Source: Azolla caroliniana (lineage: Eukaryota > Polypodiophyta). From it: 64,000 bases of DNA. The notes beneath the pieces are model-generated. The model was not told the origin of the DNA, did not search any database, and saw only the letters and a program-made list of their open reading frames with translations. The stretch is from the NCBI GenBank assembly GCA_043228905.1, contig JBHGNT010000001.1:2604001-2668000 (forward strand). The letters are read 5' to 3'. Positions 45,570 through 62,112 of this stretch are shown piece after piece. The position numbers were made by a program, and so were the translations under genes. Numbering within the stretch: the stretch's first letter is position 1; the number at the start of each line of letters is the position of its first letter.

Positions 45570-46780
45570 AAACAAAAAATATGATTTATGCTATCTTTAT
45601 CCAGGAAGTCCTCACGCCCCATATGAAGCTGGGAACAATTCTTTATCCTAGTAGATAATTTGATATTGATGAAAAACCAGAAATATAATTTATGCATGCT
45701 CTACCTAGGGATGAGCACCACAGAAACATGGGACAATTTGATAATTGTGTTGTCTTGGGTATGTTCAAGTTCCAATCCTGAGACTACGGATGTTAATCAA
45801 CTCATAGAATGCAAGAAATCATGGGCTACACAATCAAGGCTCAGTCTGGCACTATACATGATTAGAGGTGGCAATGCCATCTAGATAACTGTTCCACAAC
45901 AGTTCTTCCCAAGAACCTGGTTACAAAGGAAGCTTCCAATGAGCTTCACAAAAGTAATGCTGTAATCCTTTCCATGAATTATCTTCCCATAGCATAAGAT
46001 ATAATTTGGCTTTACATGTATGAAAAGATATACACAGCACATGAGATCACTCCTAAATTCCCCATTTACCACGAACCTATGACTTTCCATTTCACCAAGG
46101 CAGCCAAATTTGACTTATGAATTTCTTGAGACACACAAACAAATGATACGAATTCTTATTGTGAATGACAATGCTGATGGCAACCTCAGAAAGTGAAACT
46201 GTTATCTACGCTTGAAGGTTAATAAGTAGTTCAATACCTCAGAAGCTTCTCAAAAGACTCACAACGTTACACTAGTCAAATTTAACACTAAAATCAAAAG
46301 ACCATATTCAGTTTTACACAACGATCCTTCCTAATATGTATCAATTTACATAAAAATCCCAGCAAGTAGTCAAATACTTAAATCCTTTACATTACATGCA
46401 AATAAGAATTTAATTTATAGCCCTAGAATTGTACTAAAAAACCTACAATTAATATGAAATGCAGATGAACATATTCGAATTGACAGAATTTAGAAGAGGA
46501 AAATATATTTAGCTTCTTGCAAATATGCGTTCATACAAAAGACATGAACTTGCACTTACAGTAAAATTACCAACACTAAAAACTCAACAAATGTATTTAA
46601 TTTGCAACAAATGTTTTGGCTCTTTGCAAATAAGAATTCATACACAAACCCCAAGTACAAAATCTCTGATTTGACACTAAGTCAATTACTAAAACCCAAA
46701 ACCACCAAAGGCATCCTATTCTTTCCACAAAATCCGGCAAAATGTACTCTAACTGCTAGATCTGTATGTTAATCTTCCAA
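45570..46780. other. convergent 3' flanks of the 1561-residue PPR gene and eL20
   Basis: 3' UTRs of both genes are expected here. A short near-duplicate (AAATATGATTTATGC... and AAATATAATTTATGC...) lies at about 45577 and 45680. No gene seen. Confidence 0.5.
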
Positions 46781-48295
<1,515 letters not shown>

Positions 48296-50613
48296 AGCTG
48301 GGAGCTCGGAGAATGAGAATGGACGGCTTTCGCTGGTAATAAACCCTCTGGCTGCGAGCCCTAGATCTGACGGTCCATATCAACAGCATCCGATGGCTCA
48401 AAACGATATATGTGCCTTATGCTTCATCATATTCCTTGTTATGAGAAAATGGACCTCTTTTTTAAGTGTATTTGCGAAATTAGCCCCAACCCAACCACAA
48501 CACATTGTTTTTCCCCGGCCATTGCCAAGAGCCAAACGATAGCCATCACGTTGCTCCTTGCCACCGTTCCTTCTCACAACCATACATCTTCGTTTTCTTG
48601 TAATTTATTTGTTCATTCGCACCACATGGAACTTTGATCACGATTTGTATGGGAGATTTAGACTACGATTCCCACTTGTTCCTATATGTTTTGGCTTGTG
48701 CATATTCTGTTCATAAAGTTTCATTGTTGAAGTAACACGAAGTGACCAAACTTTCATGACATACTAAAGTCTCAGTTATGCCACTTCACTACGTGGACGA
48801 TGTGAGGCTCTTCTTGAGAGATATCATCATTGTTCGACACTAAAACCGTATTGTTGAATATATTCGTGAAAGTAGGGACTAGCGATAGGAATTTGACACG
48901 CAACTTACAACTTCAACTTAATATATTACTATATTAAACCATACTATATTGCTCTAAGTCCATTTAATATAGTGCCTCACACCACTCTTTGACACCTAGT
49001 CCACATTGTTGAGTACAATTCATGAAGAGTGTGGCCGGTTTGTGAAACCAAGGACTCGCGATTGGATTTTGACATGCAACTATCACCTCTTTGACAAGAT
49101 AACAACGCATATTCTCCTAGTAGAGATCACAACAATATATTTTGCACCATATACTCATTGTAGAATATCATAATGGGAAATAACTCAAGGAAAATCTTAG
49201 CTCATGTACACCATCATACCCTTTTATTTACTTGGACAATATCAATCAACACCAATTTTGCCCAAAGATCATGGTTTACGTTTCATGTTGAAGCATCACG
49301 GCTAGCCGCTCCCAGATTGTTTGATTTATGCTTCTTGCCACATAGTTCCAAACTAGCACCTAAAAAAATCTTCGAGTGTATCACCCTCCATTATTCAATT
49401 GTAGTGGTTTTAACGTACTCCTTTCTTCCTATCTACAATTGAAGTCACCTCATGAAATTTGGGCATGCTTGCTCTTCAAGGGTCAAACCCACACTTTCCT
49501 ATTTGCATCATCAATGAGGATAACAAAACATAGTGCTTTCCATACACATTTGAATCTACTAGGTCGTGCAAATTGGTGGCAAATTATACATGCATGTTGT
49601 GGGTATTCTTGCTTTCCTTCCCATATACACAATGATCACAAAATTAGACGTCAAAAAAAGACAAGGAAGGCAAATAACCAAAACTAGATTACAATATCAC
49701 TTCACACGGACTAGAGAATCATGCCATATCGCAATAATTGAATGATTTGTTAAAATAACAAGTCTTTTTGGGAACTATAATATTTCCCTTAAGAAATTTG
49801 AAGGACTACTCTACAAATACTAGCTTGTGCCTAACCTCTAATCACCTTACTAACATCAAGCACTTTATAAGTTCAAGGACATGGCAAACTTCTTCCAACA
49901 CTCTGGACTTCCCGTTTGCCAACTACAATATGGCAAATCTAATGCGACCGTTGTACATTTGTGAGAATCATCAAACTAGGGATTCCTAAACGATGAAATT
50001 CATAAGTTGTATGTAAACCACTCCCTTTGTTGAATCACAATGAATAATACACCTAAATCAAATTGAACAATCGGTTTTATACTTATAGTTGAAGAGTTCA
50101 CATTTGTGAGAATCACCAAACTAGGGATTCCTAAATGATAAACTTCAAAAGATGTAAACCACTCCCTTCGTTGAGTCACAATGAATAATACACCTAAATC
50201 AAATTGAACAATCGGTTTTATACTTATAGTTGAAGAGTTTACATTGAACATAGTGAATATACCAAGACTCTCTTTTTAGCCCTAGCTTACATTCTTTTAT
50301 ACTTATAATTGAAGAGTTCAGACCACCAACTTGCCTTTCCACCTCATGTGCATTATAAGAGCAATTAATGAGCACCTAGTTTCCATGTTTTTGAAAGAAC
50401 AGAGAAACAAGTTTCCGATGGTTCTAGAAAAGAACACTAGGGTATATTGCAAATAATAAAACCAATGCTATATATTAACATCTTAAAGAATACATCCCAA
50501 TGTGAGAGTTCAACAAACAAAAGAAGGAAAGAATATTGAGTTACCAAGACACATGATTAAATACAACAGATTATTAAGCACAAGATACTAATTAGGCACA
50601 AATGAAGAGGGGA
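48296..50613. other. intergenic DNA between eL20 and CSI1
   Basis: The eL20 promoter lies at the left and the CSI1 3' UTR at the right. Between them is unassigned AT-rich DNA with a tandem duplication (49956-50241, listed separately). Plus-strand open frames of 60-103 codons at 48410-49989 have no recognisable domain. Confidence 0.5.
49956..50241. repeat. ~145-bp tandem duplication
   Basis: Two head-to-tail copies beginning CATTTGTGAGAATCA-CAAAC (49956 and 50101) and ending ACTTATAGTTGAAGAGTT. They differ at few positions, mainly a small indel near AATTCATAAGTTGTATGT, so the duplication is fairly recent. Confidence 0.92.
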
Positions 50614-53600
50614 TCAAGAGTGTGACCATTGGAACTCAATTTCAAGAGTTCGGGCAGTGCCATCCTGGTTTGTATCGGGAACAAGTGTATATTGTCCACT
50701 CACTTTTCCAAGCAAAATAACACGGTCGATTTGAATGGTGACTTTCCCTAGGGAGCCCTGAGATACAAGCAATCCAAATCTTGGGTCTTAACATACGCAA
50801 AATCAACCTTCACATTCTTGTTGTAGTTTTACAAAAACAATTGTCATAGAAAAACTTCCACTTGTCAATAATACCAACACCTATATATGATTATGGTATA
50901 CATGTGTATGTGCATTAAAAGTTTTGATAAAAAGTAGAAATATGGTGATGATTCCTACATTTTTAGAAAACTTCAAAGTTACTACAAAAAGGGATATTAT
51001 GACAGAGATGGTAAACAAACACAAAAAAGATGTTGCAAAAGCAAATGCTAGCTAAATCCTTGTCACCAACTTCCACTATTTACATCAACACCCTTCAACG
51101 TGATTAATGCATTCAAATAAGACTAGCACAGCTCTTCCCCGTGACAATTGCAACTCAGAAAGGGAGAAAAAATATCTTCACAGTGGCTTGAACAGCTAAA
51201 TTATCCGATGTCTCTAGAGTTTCAGTAAATAATCCGAGAACATGGCAACACTAAAACTGTAGCAGTGAATTTTGCCACAAACATAACAATATTAAAATTC
51301 TTTCAAACCAAACGGTTATCTAGAAAATGCATTCAGATCATCAAGAGATGGATTTCATTTGTTATCGTATACTTGTCTAATGGATTAATTATTTATTATT
51401 TACTTTATGGGTACACAATCATATTAGGAAAACTCAGATACACCCGTTAATATGCAGTTGTTTTGTTTATGTAAAGTTTGCATATCTACGGTTTGACACA
51501 AGGCCTGGGGTTTATGGATATCTAGAGGACTAGAAAAGCTAGATCACTATCCTAACAGAACAAAACTTCTCCTCTCTTTCCTATTGCTAAGGATGCAATC
51601 TTTTCTACAGAGTTTAGTCCCACAAATTTAATCCATAAATGGGTATAACAGGTAAATGTTTGTTCGTTACCTTTCCAAATGTATTTTTGCTTTTGCAAGC
51701 AACACAAAGCTTCTGTCCTTTCGGAGGAGTGTCAAATGGCCAAGCAAAGCTTTGGTTCCACTCTGGGGAGCTGCTGCTTGAAACAACCTGAAAATAGCTC
51801 CATGCATGAGTTCATCTTCCCATACAAACAAATGAGAACCATATCTAATGAATTTAATCAAGTTGACATGGTCTAGAGTTTCTAGGACAAAGCCCCAAAA
51901 TAGCCATGTTTTTCTTTATTTTCCAAACGGCCTTGGTCAACCCACAAAAGAGCAAATATGTTCTATTCAAGCAATGATATGATCATTTTATCACTTTCCT
52001 CTCAATCATGTGATATAGAGCAATTATACAGTTAAATTTGTCCTCTTTTCCTCCGGGGTTTACCAAGGGTGTTTGGAGAAATAACAAAAATCTGGGGCAT
52101 TTTGCTAAGGTTTGTCCCAAAGTTCTATTTGGATCACACCTTTGTTTGGCAAGGGGGACTGTTTCCGAGGGTGATTTTGCAGAACGCACTAGGACTACCC
52201 ATTGATTGCTTCAAATTCATGCCCTGCTTGATTGTCACTATTAGGTTCCCAGGTAAGCAATGCAGAAGATCTGCTGCTTTCTCTTGGAAGTGTTCTGGAC
52301 CTGACCTCATCATCAATTGCAGCAAAGGAATAGCCTCCACCATAGCCACAGACTGTGTTTTTCTGACTTCATTTACATTTGCATTGGACCACCCTTGGCT
52401 CAGTAACAATAAAGCATCCAAAGATGCTTCTTGAGCTGCTTCAGTTCCAGTTTTCAAGCCACCAATCAATTGAGGTATAGACAACGTCGCAGCCTCTGTA
52501 CCCCGGAGTCGTGGAAAATTGTAGAAGAGGATATCGATGGCCTTCAGCATATCTTCATTTACCGTTCCAGTTGCCCAACACTCCCGCTCCAGAGAAGCTA
52601 AAAATGGTAAGAAAAATACGTTGATAATTGAAGACAGGACATATCTGTCTAATGAAACTCGACCAGAACAAGAGGGGCAAACCCCTAGTTTATGAGGATT
52701 CAAATTATGGTCTATCCACAAAGTATATTGCGCACATGGACCTTTGCCATAGTTTCAACTCATGACCTATGGACAAATAATTAATTACGTTTTTATCTAT
52801 ACCATCTATTACAGTCCCATAAGCTTAAAATATTTACAATTTCAAACTAGAGATCTGCATACTGTTACCAAACTTGAACTCAAGAGCTCATTGCTTTACC
52901 CATAATTGCATGGAATGTGGGGAGGGACAACACATAGAAGGTATTAGAACTTGACACCTGTACATAATGTAGTTACCATCAAGAGAAATAGTTTGCGTTC
53001 TATTGTTTTAGCATTCCATGGATCATATTTAGCTTCTGAACGAGAGTGAGTATATTTATCGATATAACTCTTCTTCGTAAAAGCAATGCTAGACAAATTT
53101 ACCACTACCTTAATGAAAGAATTACCTGTTAACGCTCTGATTATCTCACTGGTTGCATATTCTTGTATTGTGTTATTTGAAAACAAAAGCTTGATCAGAG
53201 TTGCAGCTTGTCCAGCAATTTCGGAGTTGCTAGAATTGAGAAGCTCTTGGAGAATTTGAACACCACCAGCTTCAGCAAGTGCACGCTTATTAGGTCGGCT
53301 ATCCATAACAAGAGTCTGAAGAGCACAAACTGCTATCATTTTCATCTCTTCTGAGGGTTGATCTTCTAGTTGGCTAACTAAGGCACGACAAGCAGACACT
53401 GCATCTGTTGTACAGGCTAGACCATCGTGTTGGAATAGATCACCCAATGCTAGAGCTGCCAAAACTCTTGCTGCCTGAGGCCTGGATTGAGGATCAAGTA
53501 AGTATTCTGACAATGGAGAGATAGCTAACTTTGCTCCCTTTGTCTCTCGTATCTTTACATTATTGAATAAGGCCTCAAGCAGCCGTGCTGCAGCTTCTTC

Positions 53601-56600
53601 ACATTGATGGCATCTTAATAGCTCAAGGAGTGCCTCCACAGCACCACCCTGAGCCATTTCCTCTGCACTTGAGGCATCATCTCTTTCAAGAACAAGCAAC
53701 GCATTAAGGGAAATCACCACAGTAGCTTCTGAGCTTGACTTCAATAGCTTCACGAGGACTATGGGAGGGATATGCAAGTAGTATTGTGGACTAAATGTCA
53801 GGATGTTTGAAAGCACATATGCAGCCGATTCCCATAAAGCATGGGGTAGTTGGGGATTATCCTGAACAATTATTTGCGAAAGTTCAAGTATGCCTCCAGC
53901 ATCAGCCACAGCATTGGGCCAACTCTTGGAAGCTCTTTCCAATGCCTTGATTGCTTTCTGCTGCAAACTCTGAACTCCAAGTCCAAGGATTCTGACCAAG
54001 GGAACTATTGCCTGCTGAGTGGTAATGTCTCTTTGAAACTGCTCTTGCACTAAAAGATGACCGAGTAATTCGGCAGCAAGTTGTTGGACATTCTGAGAAG
54101 ATGAATCAAGTAGTGGAGTTAGAGGCTCTATACACTGATTCGGAATCAAATTCTGGATTTCCTGAGTTTGAGGCTTCTCAACTATGTTGATCAGCACTTG
54201 CAAGGCACTATGTTGTCCAGCAGGGCTCAATCCTGGCCGAGACAAAACCATAAAGAGTGGCTTAATAATATTAGCTGTTGTTGCACCTTTTGCTATGCTG
54301 GCATTGTTGGTTAAAATTCGGAGCAATTCTGTTATTCGAGAACATAAAACATCAGGGACAACCAGAATTATCTCCATCACAGAATCGATGATGCCTGCTT
54401 TCACCATTTCTACTTTACAAAGTGGCCTATCTTTACCAAGTTTTGTGAGTGCACTAATCACTGACTCATGCAAGAGATATTTATCGCCAGAAACTAGCCC
54501 ACAAAGAGGAATAATAGCACCTTCTGCTGCAACTATCTCAGCTTGGTACTCATCATCCAACAAATTATCCAGTGCTGAGGCACTAGATAATTGCAGTCCA
54601 CTGGAATCTGCCATCAGCAAGGTTATCAAAGGTGTGATGCAATTGGATGCTGCTGGCATGGTTCGAATTCTAGCATTGCTAAACAGGACTCGACATAACT
54701 CTGCCGCATACTCTTTCAGCTCTAGAGAGCAATCACTCATTAAAAACCTGCAAAGGCTATCAATTGTACTTGTTCCAGCATCAGCAATAGCAAGTGCCTT
54801 AGGAGGATTTTCCATGGACAAACTGATCAGAGCTGACATTGCAGCTTTTTGCTCTTTTTCAGAACCAGAGTTCAACATTTCTACTAACGGGGCAATTGCC
54901 TGTTTTCCTGAATCACCAGTTCTTATATTCTCAGCACTGAAAAGCTGATCAAGAGCCCTTGCCGCACTATACCTTGACTTCCTTGTCCCCAAACGAAGCA
55001 CTGCAATAAGTTGGTTTACAGCTCCAATTGCTGACTCATGCGCTCTGAGTTCATTACAATTGAACAAAATTCTAAGCAAATCAGCAGTGGCCTCTTCAAT
55101 GGCATCTTGAGGTCCTAAAGAGAGATATTTTGTTAGAGCATCCAATGCCCCAGCTTCTGCCATTGCTAGCTTGTTTGTATTACTGCTTTTTGCAAGTTGA
55201 GTTAGCAAACTAAGCGACAATGAAGGTGCACCTGGTCGATCAGGAATGGGCCTCAATAGATCAACTAAGCTAGGAATAACTTTTCGGGCAGGCATCCCAA
55301 CTCTTATATCATCAACTCTAAAAAGGCGTTCAAGGGCAACCTGATCAGGATTGGGCACAAGTTGGAATTCTTCTGCCAGTACGGCAAAGTTGGGCATATC
55401 GGACTCGAAGCTTCCAAGAAAAGAAATTAGACCTCCTGGTACTCCTGAGTTTGCTACAGAGAGAAGAGTGCCTCGGCTTCCACTGCAAATAAGACTATTA
55501 AGAGCTTGCGCAGCAAAATAACGATCAATAGCTTCCTCTGATCTTAGGAGAAAAGAAAGAGACGAAATTACTCCCATGGTTACAGACGAACGCGTAACAT
55601 CCCTATGCTGGAAGAGAATCGCCAGCAATAGCATGGTCACCCAAATACTACCAGTATCCTCTGGATATGCCTGTTCACATATTAATGGGGGGTGAGACGT
55701 GACACTTCAGGGTAAAGATGAAAAGGACATTACACATCACCTGTGGCATATTGGAAGCCATATCAGCCAGTTTCTCAGTAAGAAGCGCAACTGCACCTCC
55801 CTCCTTTATTGCAAGTTTGCTATCATCATTATGGCAAGCTATTATAGAGAGCAGCCATAACGCAGCAGTACCTCCTAACATTGCAGCTGATTCGTGCTCC
55901 AGGGGAATTCTGACATCATCATGTTTATTACTAGTTTTACCTTTTTTCTCCATACCAGAATTGTCTTGTGCTTCACCATTGTGAGAATGGTCCATTGCCT
56001 TCATACCAAGCATGTTGATGAGTGACTGTATCAAGAGTATAAAAGCTCCTGATTCATTCAATGCTTCCATGGCTTGTTGCCTATGCTCCTTGAATGCACA
56101 AATCAAAAGAGTAACCCCCCCAACCTTCACTTCTGTTCTTGTAGAATTGATAATATGCTCAGCAAGGGAACTAATGCACGTTGATGTACTTGTAATAAGG
56201 TCGCCCAAAATGACTGGTTGATCCCGACAGAGTCTTGACAGGACTTCTATCGCCTTCTCCTGCATTAGTGGTGGACCTAAAGCAACACAAGTAACAAGAG
56301 GATCCAATCTTCCTGGTGCTTCTGCTAAAACCGTCCATGGTGGTCTAGAAGTTCCTGTATACCTAGCCCTAGACAAAGTTGCAAGAGCATCTAACACTTC
56401 TGACTTGGTGCATTGTTCCAGATTAGTGGCTGCCAAAAGTTCAACAAGGGCAAACACAGCTCCAGAACTCTGGATGCTCTCAGATAGTGTGTCATCTATG
56501 GAACGGAACCTAAGAAGCAATGATAAGGCACATGCAGCAGACTCCCTCCCTTCATAGGTACCTTCAAGTAGTACCCTCGTGAAGGGAACAATCAGGTCCT

Positions 56601-59600
56601 CAGCAGGAGCTCCTTTGGATAAATTTACATCTACGAAAAGGTTTGCAAATGCAGTTGCTGAGATCTCTGCCACTGCTACATTGGATGATTTTGCCAATGT
56701 AATCAACGGTAATATAGAATCCTGTGCACGATGTGCAATCTCTTCATTTTTCTTTATGGATAAGAATATCGCACCAATAGCCTTTGCAGCTTGCATGGCA
56801 ATCTGTTCAGGTTCCACCTTCAACAGATTAATAAGAAGTTCAAATGCATCTATAACAAATGGGCTCTCTCGGAGATCATTCCTTGCACTAAAAATCTTAG
56901 CAAGAACTGAGGCAGTGTGTTCCTTGACTTCTTCATTTGATGAGTTGAGTAACCGAAATACTACATGCAGTGCATCATTGGCAGCAGATCCTTCTCTCAA
57001 GATTTCATCTTGCGATGCAACACAAAGAAGGCATCCCAACACATTTAGTACATGAACTTTTGAATAAGGATGCTCTCCTTGCAGCAGTGCAGCCAACTGA
57101 CTCACGGTGCTATCATCCGATTTTCTCACTAATTGTGTCAGAGCTTTGGCAGCAATTTCTTGACCTTTAACACTAGCAATCTTCAAAAGCCATAAAAGGG
57201 CTGGAACTGCATCAGCAGTCTGAACACACGCTCGTATGTCTTCACTATGAGTACATAGATTAGCAAGGATAAGGGCAGCATCTTCCTTAGCTTTCACAGA
57301 ACCTGTCTCCAGTATCTGAACTAATGGTGGTATACCACCAGTAGATGTGATAATCCACCTGCTACTATCAACTTCTTCTGTAAGAATAGAAAGCAAGCCT
57401 ACTGCATATTCTTGTTGCTGCTCCGAAGACAAACCTAATAAAGATATCAAAAGCTGAATACCTTCACGGCCCCTTAGAGATTGCCAGAGATCCATTTCCC
57501 CACTACACAATTTTTTTAGAGATTGCATCAGTTCTTCATGAACATCATCATTGGCCATGGTCACCAACCCAACGAGCATCTTTTTACCTTCTGCATTGAT
57601 CAATCTGTTCTGCAGTGTCACATTTCCATACAAACTAGCAAGAGCTTCAATTGTACGCTCCTGAACGAGGTCTGGAACTTGAGACTTCAATTGTTTCAGA
57701 AGAACGTGTTCAACCATTTCTGCATCTATTACATCGCCAGTCCTATCACTATTATCAAAAACCATGAGTGCATATGCAAGTGCACCAATAATATCAGCCA
57801 TGTGAGAATCTGGCTTATTAGACCTGATATTTTGTGCAATAGTTAAAATCACCGTTGACATACCACAGAAAATGTTAGCAAGGGCACCCATAGCATTCTC
57901 TTGCAACAATTGGGCATATTTACCCTGCATAAACTCTTTGGAAGGAGCCACGACAGCCCTAACTAAGATGGATATAATTCCAGGTTCAGACATTGCCTGT
58001 CTCGCTTCCTCGGAAGTAAATGATAATGCCTTTAGAGCTCCCGCTGCTTCTGCTCGAACGGACAAGTCATTTCCATTTCCTACAAGACCTAGAAGTGGCT
58101 CAACAAGTCCGATACCAAGGACACTTTTAGTGTTGAAGGATGTTTCCATCATGAGATTCGCAAGAAGAGAAGATGCATTAGCTTGTGCTGTAGAATTTCC
58201 ATGATGTAACAATCTTACAAGAATCTGAATACCCCCAGCCTCAAGAGTAGTTGGCCAGAAGCCATCAGTGTTACTACATAGATTTTGTAATGCTCCAATA
58301 ATAAGACCCTCAACTTGTAAATCTAGGTTTTGTTGAGGTTGTAGTTGTTCCCACAGTTTCAGAACTACGCCTTCAGTTGCAAAGATTTTACATCCCACTT
58401 GATCGGTTACACTTCCTTGCGATACGGCATGAATTGTTTGAGCTGATGAAAGCTGAGCGTCAGGAGAAGGGGTCTTCAAAAGTGAGAGTAATGGTGGAAT
58501 ACAACCTCCAAGAAGAACTTTCACGCGCAATTCTTCTTCTTGGCATAACGCCCCTAATATTGCCGTGGCTGTAATCTTAACACCCAATGTTCCTGTCCTC
58601 ACAAGTGATACTAGTAAAGGTATAGCTTGTGAATGAGTACCAATGGCCATCCTAGCTTCTTTCCTTGTTTCCGTAAGCTCCAAGAGTTTTTTAGAGATGT
58701 GTACTTTCTCACTCGGTGTGGAGACATTCATTCGAAGTTGTTCGATGTATTGAGCAATGTTTGCAAAGATTCCATCAGGATCTTCCGTACCTTGGTTTCC
58801 ATTCCAATCCCTGGATGGGAAAAAAAGACAATATAAATTAGCCATGCGGATCCATGATACCTGTCAGGATCACAACACCCAAATCATATAAAATTAACTC
58901 AAAAAACATATTTCATCAATAGAAAGTACACTAGAATCTTACTCTCTATCCAACATCTATAGGTTAGAGAGAGCGTCATAAGAAATAGATCCAGAGGGCA
59001 CAGGCATAAAAGGGTATCTATCTCTTTATATATCTACCAATCTTAGATCTATTACGTTCCGACCATAGACATCTAGTAAATGGCCATCCAATAGCTAATA
59101 GGTCTACTCTATCCTTAATTAACTCCTAATAATATAATTTTGTGTATGATCATAATCTAATATGTTCAGAACATAGCTATCAGTATGTGGCCATCCCATA
59201 GCTAATGAGCCTATTCTAGCCTTAATTAAGTCCAAACAATATAATTCATAACACAGGCCATTTTTAAGTGATCCTAACAATTTCCCAATAGCTAATGGGC
59301 CTTACTAACTACTAATAGCATGTTCATAACACGGTTCAATTACATGATTAAGAGAACGTGATCCAAACAATTATCTTTGCTAAGTAGCAGATCTGGGTTA
59401 TCTTGCTGTGGTCTGCACCCGTCATAATAAGATTGATCATTCCATGTGCCTTCATTTTCTTCAGGAATGTTTTCTTAACCTTACACTTGAAGCTAAAGTA
59501 TTTTAAAATGTATACTTTTGGAAGAAGTTACATCAGATACATCCACATATAAAGGAGCATTACACAAGCCAGAGGTGAATGATGACTTATATAAGTTTAG

Positions 59601-60119
59601 GTGTTTTACTTGCTTGATTTTGCACACAAATTGCTATAATTATAGCTTATACACTGGCTAGATAAGGGGAGATTTTTTTAATTGTTTGAAAAGCCTACCT
59701 TTTCAATCAAGGAATCTCCATCAAATGAAGTATATATATACATACATACATGTATGTATTTATGCATGTTTATATATATACATGAAGAATCCATTAAACA
59801 AATCAGATTATGAATGATGACTAGTATAGATCAATGATTGCTTGATTTTGCACATAATTGTGAAGCAAATCAAATGTGAATGGTGGTTATATGATTTTAG
59901 CTACTTAAAGTTACGTGATTTCACAAGAAACTTGCTTATAATAAATCAGAGGACTCTTGCATAGATCTTTCTTGAGCATGAATGAAAACGATAGAGTAAA
60001 CAATAAATTACCATTACAGTGCAAAGACAAGAGCAAAGTTAGTTTTTAATGCATTGGCCTTACCTCGATCGCGATAGAGGGTCCGTTTCCAAAGTAGATT
60101 TCATGATTGATCCTTGCAT
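50614..60119 (-). CDS. CSI1: cellulose synthase interactive protein (CSI1/POM2), ARM repeats + C2
   Basis: Large armadillo-repeat protein that links plasma-membrane cellulose synthase complexes to cortical microtubules. Coding exons (minus): 60119-60064, 58810-55741, 55670-53126, 52597-52140, 51787-51671, 50757-50614. All junctions are GT-AG and phases match, giving 2129 residues against about 2150 in Arabidopsis CSI1. Diagnostic strings: [18 protein letters not shown] at about 27-44, [110 protein letters not shown]2 domain covers about 2005-2125 ([45 protein letters not shown]). The N-terminus [13 protein letters not shown] is shorter than in seed plants. The start choice is moderately secure, because the same exon has an in-frame ATG further upstream (60263) if the leader is unspliced. 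Everything looks intact. Confidence 0.95.
59049..59265. repeat. ~108-bp tandem duplication in CSI1 intron 1
   Basis: CTATTACGTTCCGACCATAG...TGGCCATCC-ATAGCTAAT...CCTTAATTAA (from 59049) is repeated from about 59157 with moderate divergence. A third, weaker match (CCCAATAGCTAATGGGCCT) follows near 59282. Confidence 0.75.
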
Positions 60120-60532
60120 TTTATATCCAAGTATATCTTCACAAACGTGAGAAAAATGGAGAGAGATATAGCCAAAGCAAAAATGCAATCTGAAAATTAA
60201 AACAGAACGCACTAAGGTTTTACCTTTAGATCTGCTACGTCTCACTACCAGCAAATGGTTCAATACAGATTTCTCATTCGATGTGAAACATGATTTGCCT
60301 ATGCTACATCTCTACAATCATGAACTGAGGGTGAGGGTGAGGGTTTAGATGTTGACCGATCAGAACGCATGAGCGAGATCCAGCGGATTTAGCACTAGAT
60401 GAATATCATCAGAGTGAAGGCAAAGAAGATGCAAATGCGTGGGTTAACTGTATGAATATTGAATTGATCCCCACATTGAATGCAGGGAGATTGAATCGAT
60501 CGATCAGAATATTATAAATATGTATACTGGGT

Positions 60533-60570
60533 ATGTATGTATGTATGCATGTATGCATGTATGTATGTAC
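60533..60570. repeat. (ATGT)n/(ATGC) simple repeat
   Basis: Tetranucleotide units ATGT with some ATGC, about nine units, upstream of CSI1. Confidence 0.9.
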
Positions 60571-62096
60571 TTTATACGTACGTATATGTGTATGTGTGTT
60601 TGTGTGCATAGAACTACACCAAAGGCCCTAGGCATGAGACATTCACACCTCTATGATTTGTCCGTCTGTCATTATTTAATCGTCTCCTTGGCAGATGCTT
60701 GTTTTGTTCAATTGTCTGTACCTGAGTTGTCATTTGTTGTTTGTTGTTCATCCGAAGATTTCTTTATTTACAGTTTTCATGTTTTGCATGGTCTCCTTTT
60801 CTGTAACATGGAGTAAGAGTAGCAAATAGAAATTTGGAACTTTGCGAGATTACATGTTGAATTTGGATTTTGTTGCAAGTAACTGGCAAGTTCAAAAGTT
60901 TGATGGGTTTTTTTTTCTTTGCGAACGTGCCCAGTGGATTAATTTCCTTTGCACTGATACTAGATGGAACTTGAAGCCTCTATCTGATACCCAATCATAT
61001 CGATATGGAAGTACATAAAAAGCATATGAAATATTTGAATTGATCACATACACATGCACACTAAAGAATTAAAACATGAACTTTAGGAATCCCACTTTGT
61101 GTACAAGTAATATCAATAGTGTGTTTGTGTACATTTTACATCATAAGGGGATGTCAATGTCAATAATATTACAACATTCTATTTGAAGTCATTGTTATTA
61201 TGCTCATGAGGGAAAAAAGTCTAAGGTATTGAACTTATGCATACTCTATATTCTTTCCATGTACATAAGGGAAACAATATGCTTCATAGTGTTTTAGTAC
61301 CAACTTGTAAGTTGTAGTAAAAAATGTGTGTTTGTCAAATTCTTAGTGGGTCCATCTGATGGGTACACTTCACGAGTCAATGATTGAGGAGTCTCTTAGC
61401 AATAGAGTATCCATGCATTTGTATATTGATGTTAGGAATTGGCACGTGCCTACAACTTTTTTTTACGCCGATATAAATAAATAGCACGATAGAGACAAAG
61501 ATGCATGTGCTTCATTTACCCTTAAAAATGACACATTACTTGTAACTCTCCACGCACATCTTTATCTGTCCATCCATTCCCCTCTCTCTTTTGTGAAAGT
61601 GCTCTAAATTTCAAAACAACATTACAATACAAAAGACCTTCTTTCTCCCATGTTTCATTATTAAATATAAGTATCCATTTGTGATTTGTTTTTAAAATAC
61701 ATCACTTTGCATACAATATGTTAGAAAGTACTTATCTAACCCAACTTTATATAGCATGCACGTAGGATATTTTTTTCCCTTAAGATACACATTTTGCTCC
61801 AGTTCCCTTAATTCTCATTATTACTCACGCCACCAAGAATAAGTCATGAAACACTTGAATTATGAAACTCAATCACACCCAATTTGTCCTCTTGAGAGGG
61901 GGCTCTTCAGATCGCAAAACATCATCGAGTGTTACCCTCAAAACATCACGTGTCTTCATGTATTAAACTTAGGTGGAAAAGTAATTGTTGCATACAATTA
62001 CTCTAATTATGGTTTTAAATTTTGGAGGTATCTCAATAAATCTCAAAGAAGCCCAAGGTAGTTTTGTAGAATACCCTTCCTTCGATTAGGAACTCT

Positions 62097-62112
62097 CCCC
62101 CCCCCCCCCCCC
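62097..62112. repeat. poly-C run of 16
   Basis: Uninterrupted C homopolymer. Its exact length may be affected by sequencing error. Confidence 0.9.

Noticed and set aside
54184-54948. 254-codon open frame on the plus strand
   Set aside because: It lies wholly antisense to the CSI1 ARM-repeat exon 55670-53126, which is convincingly coding. Its product shows no domain.
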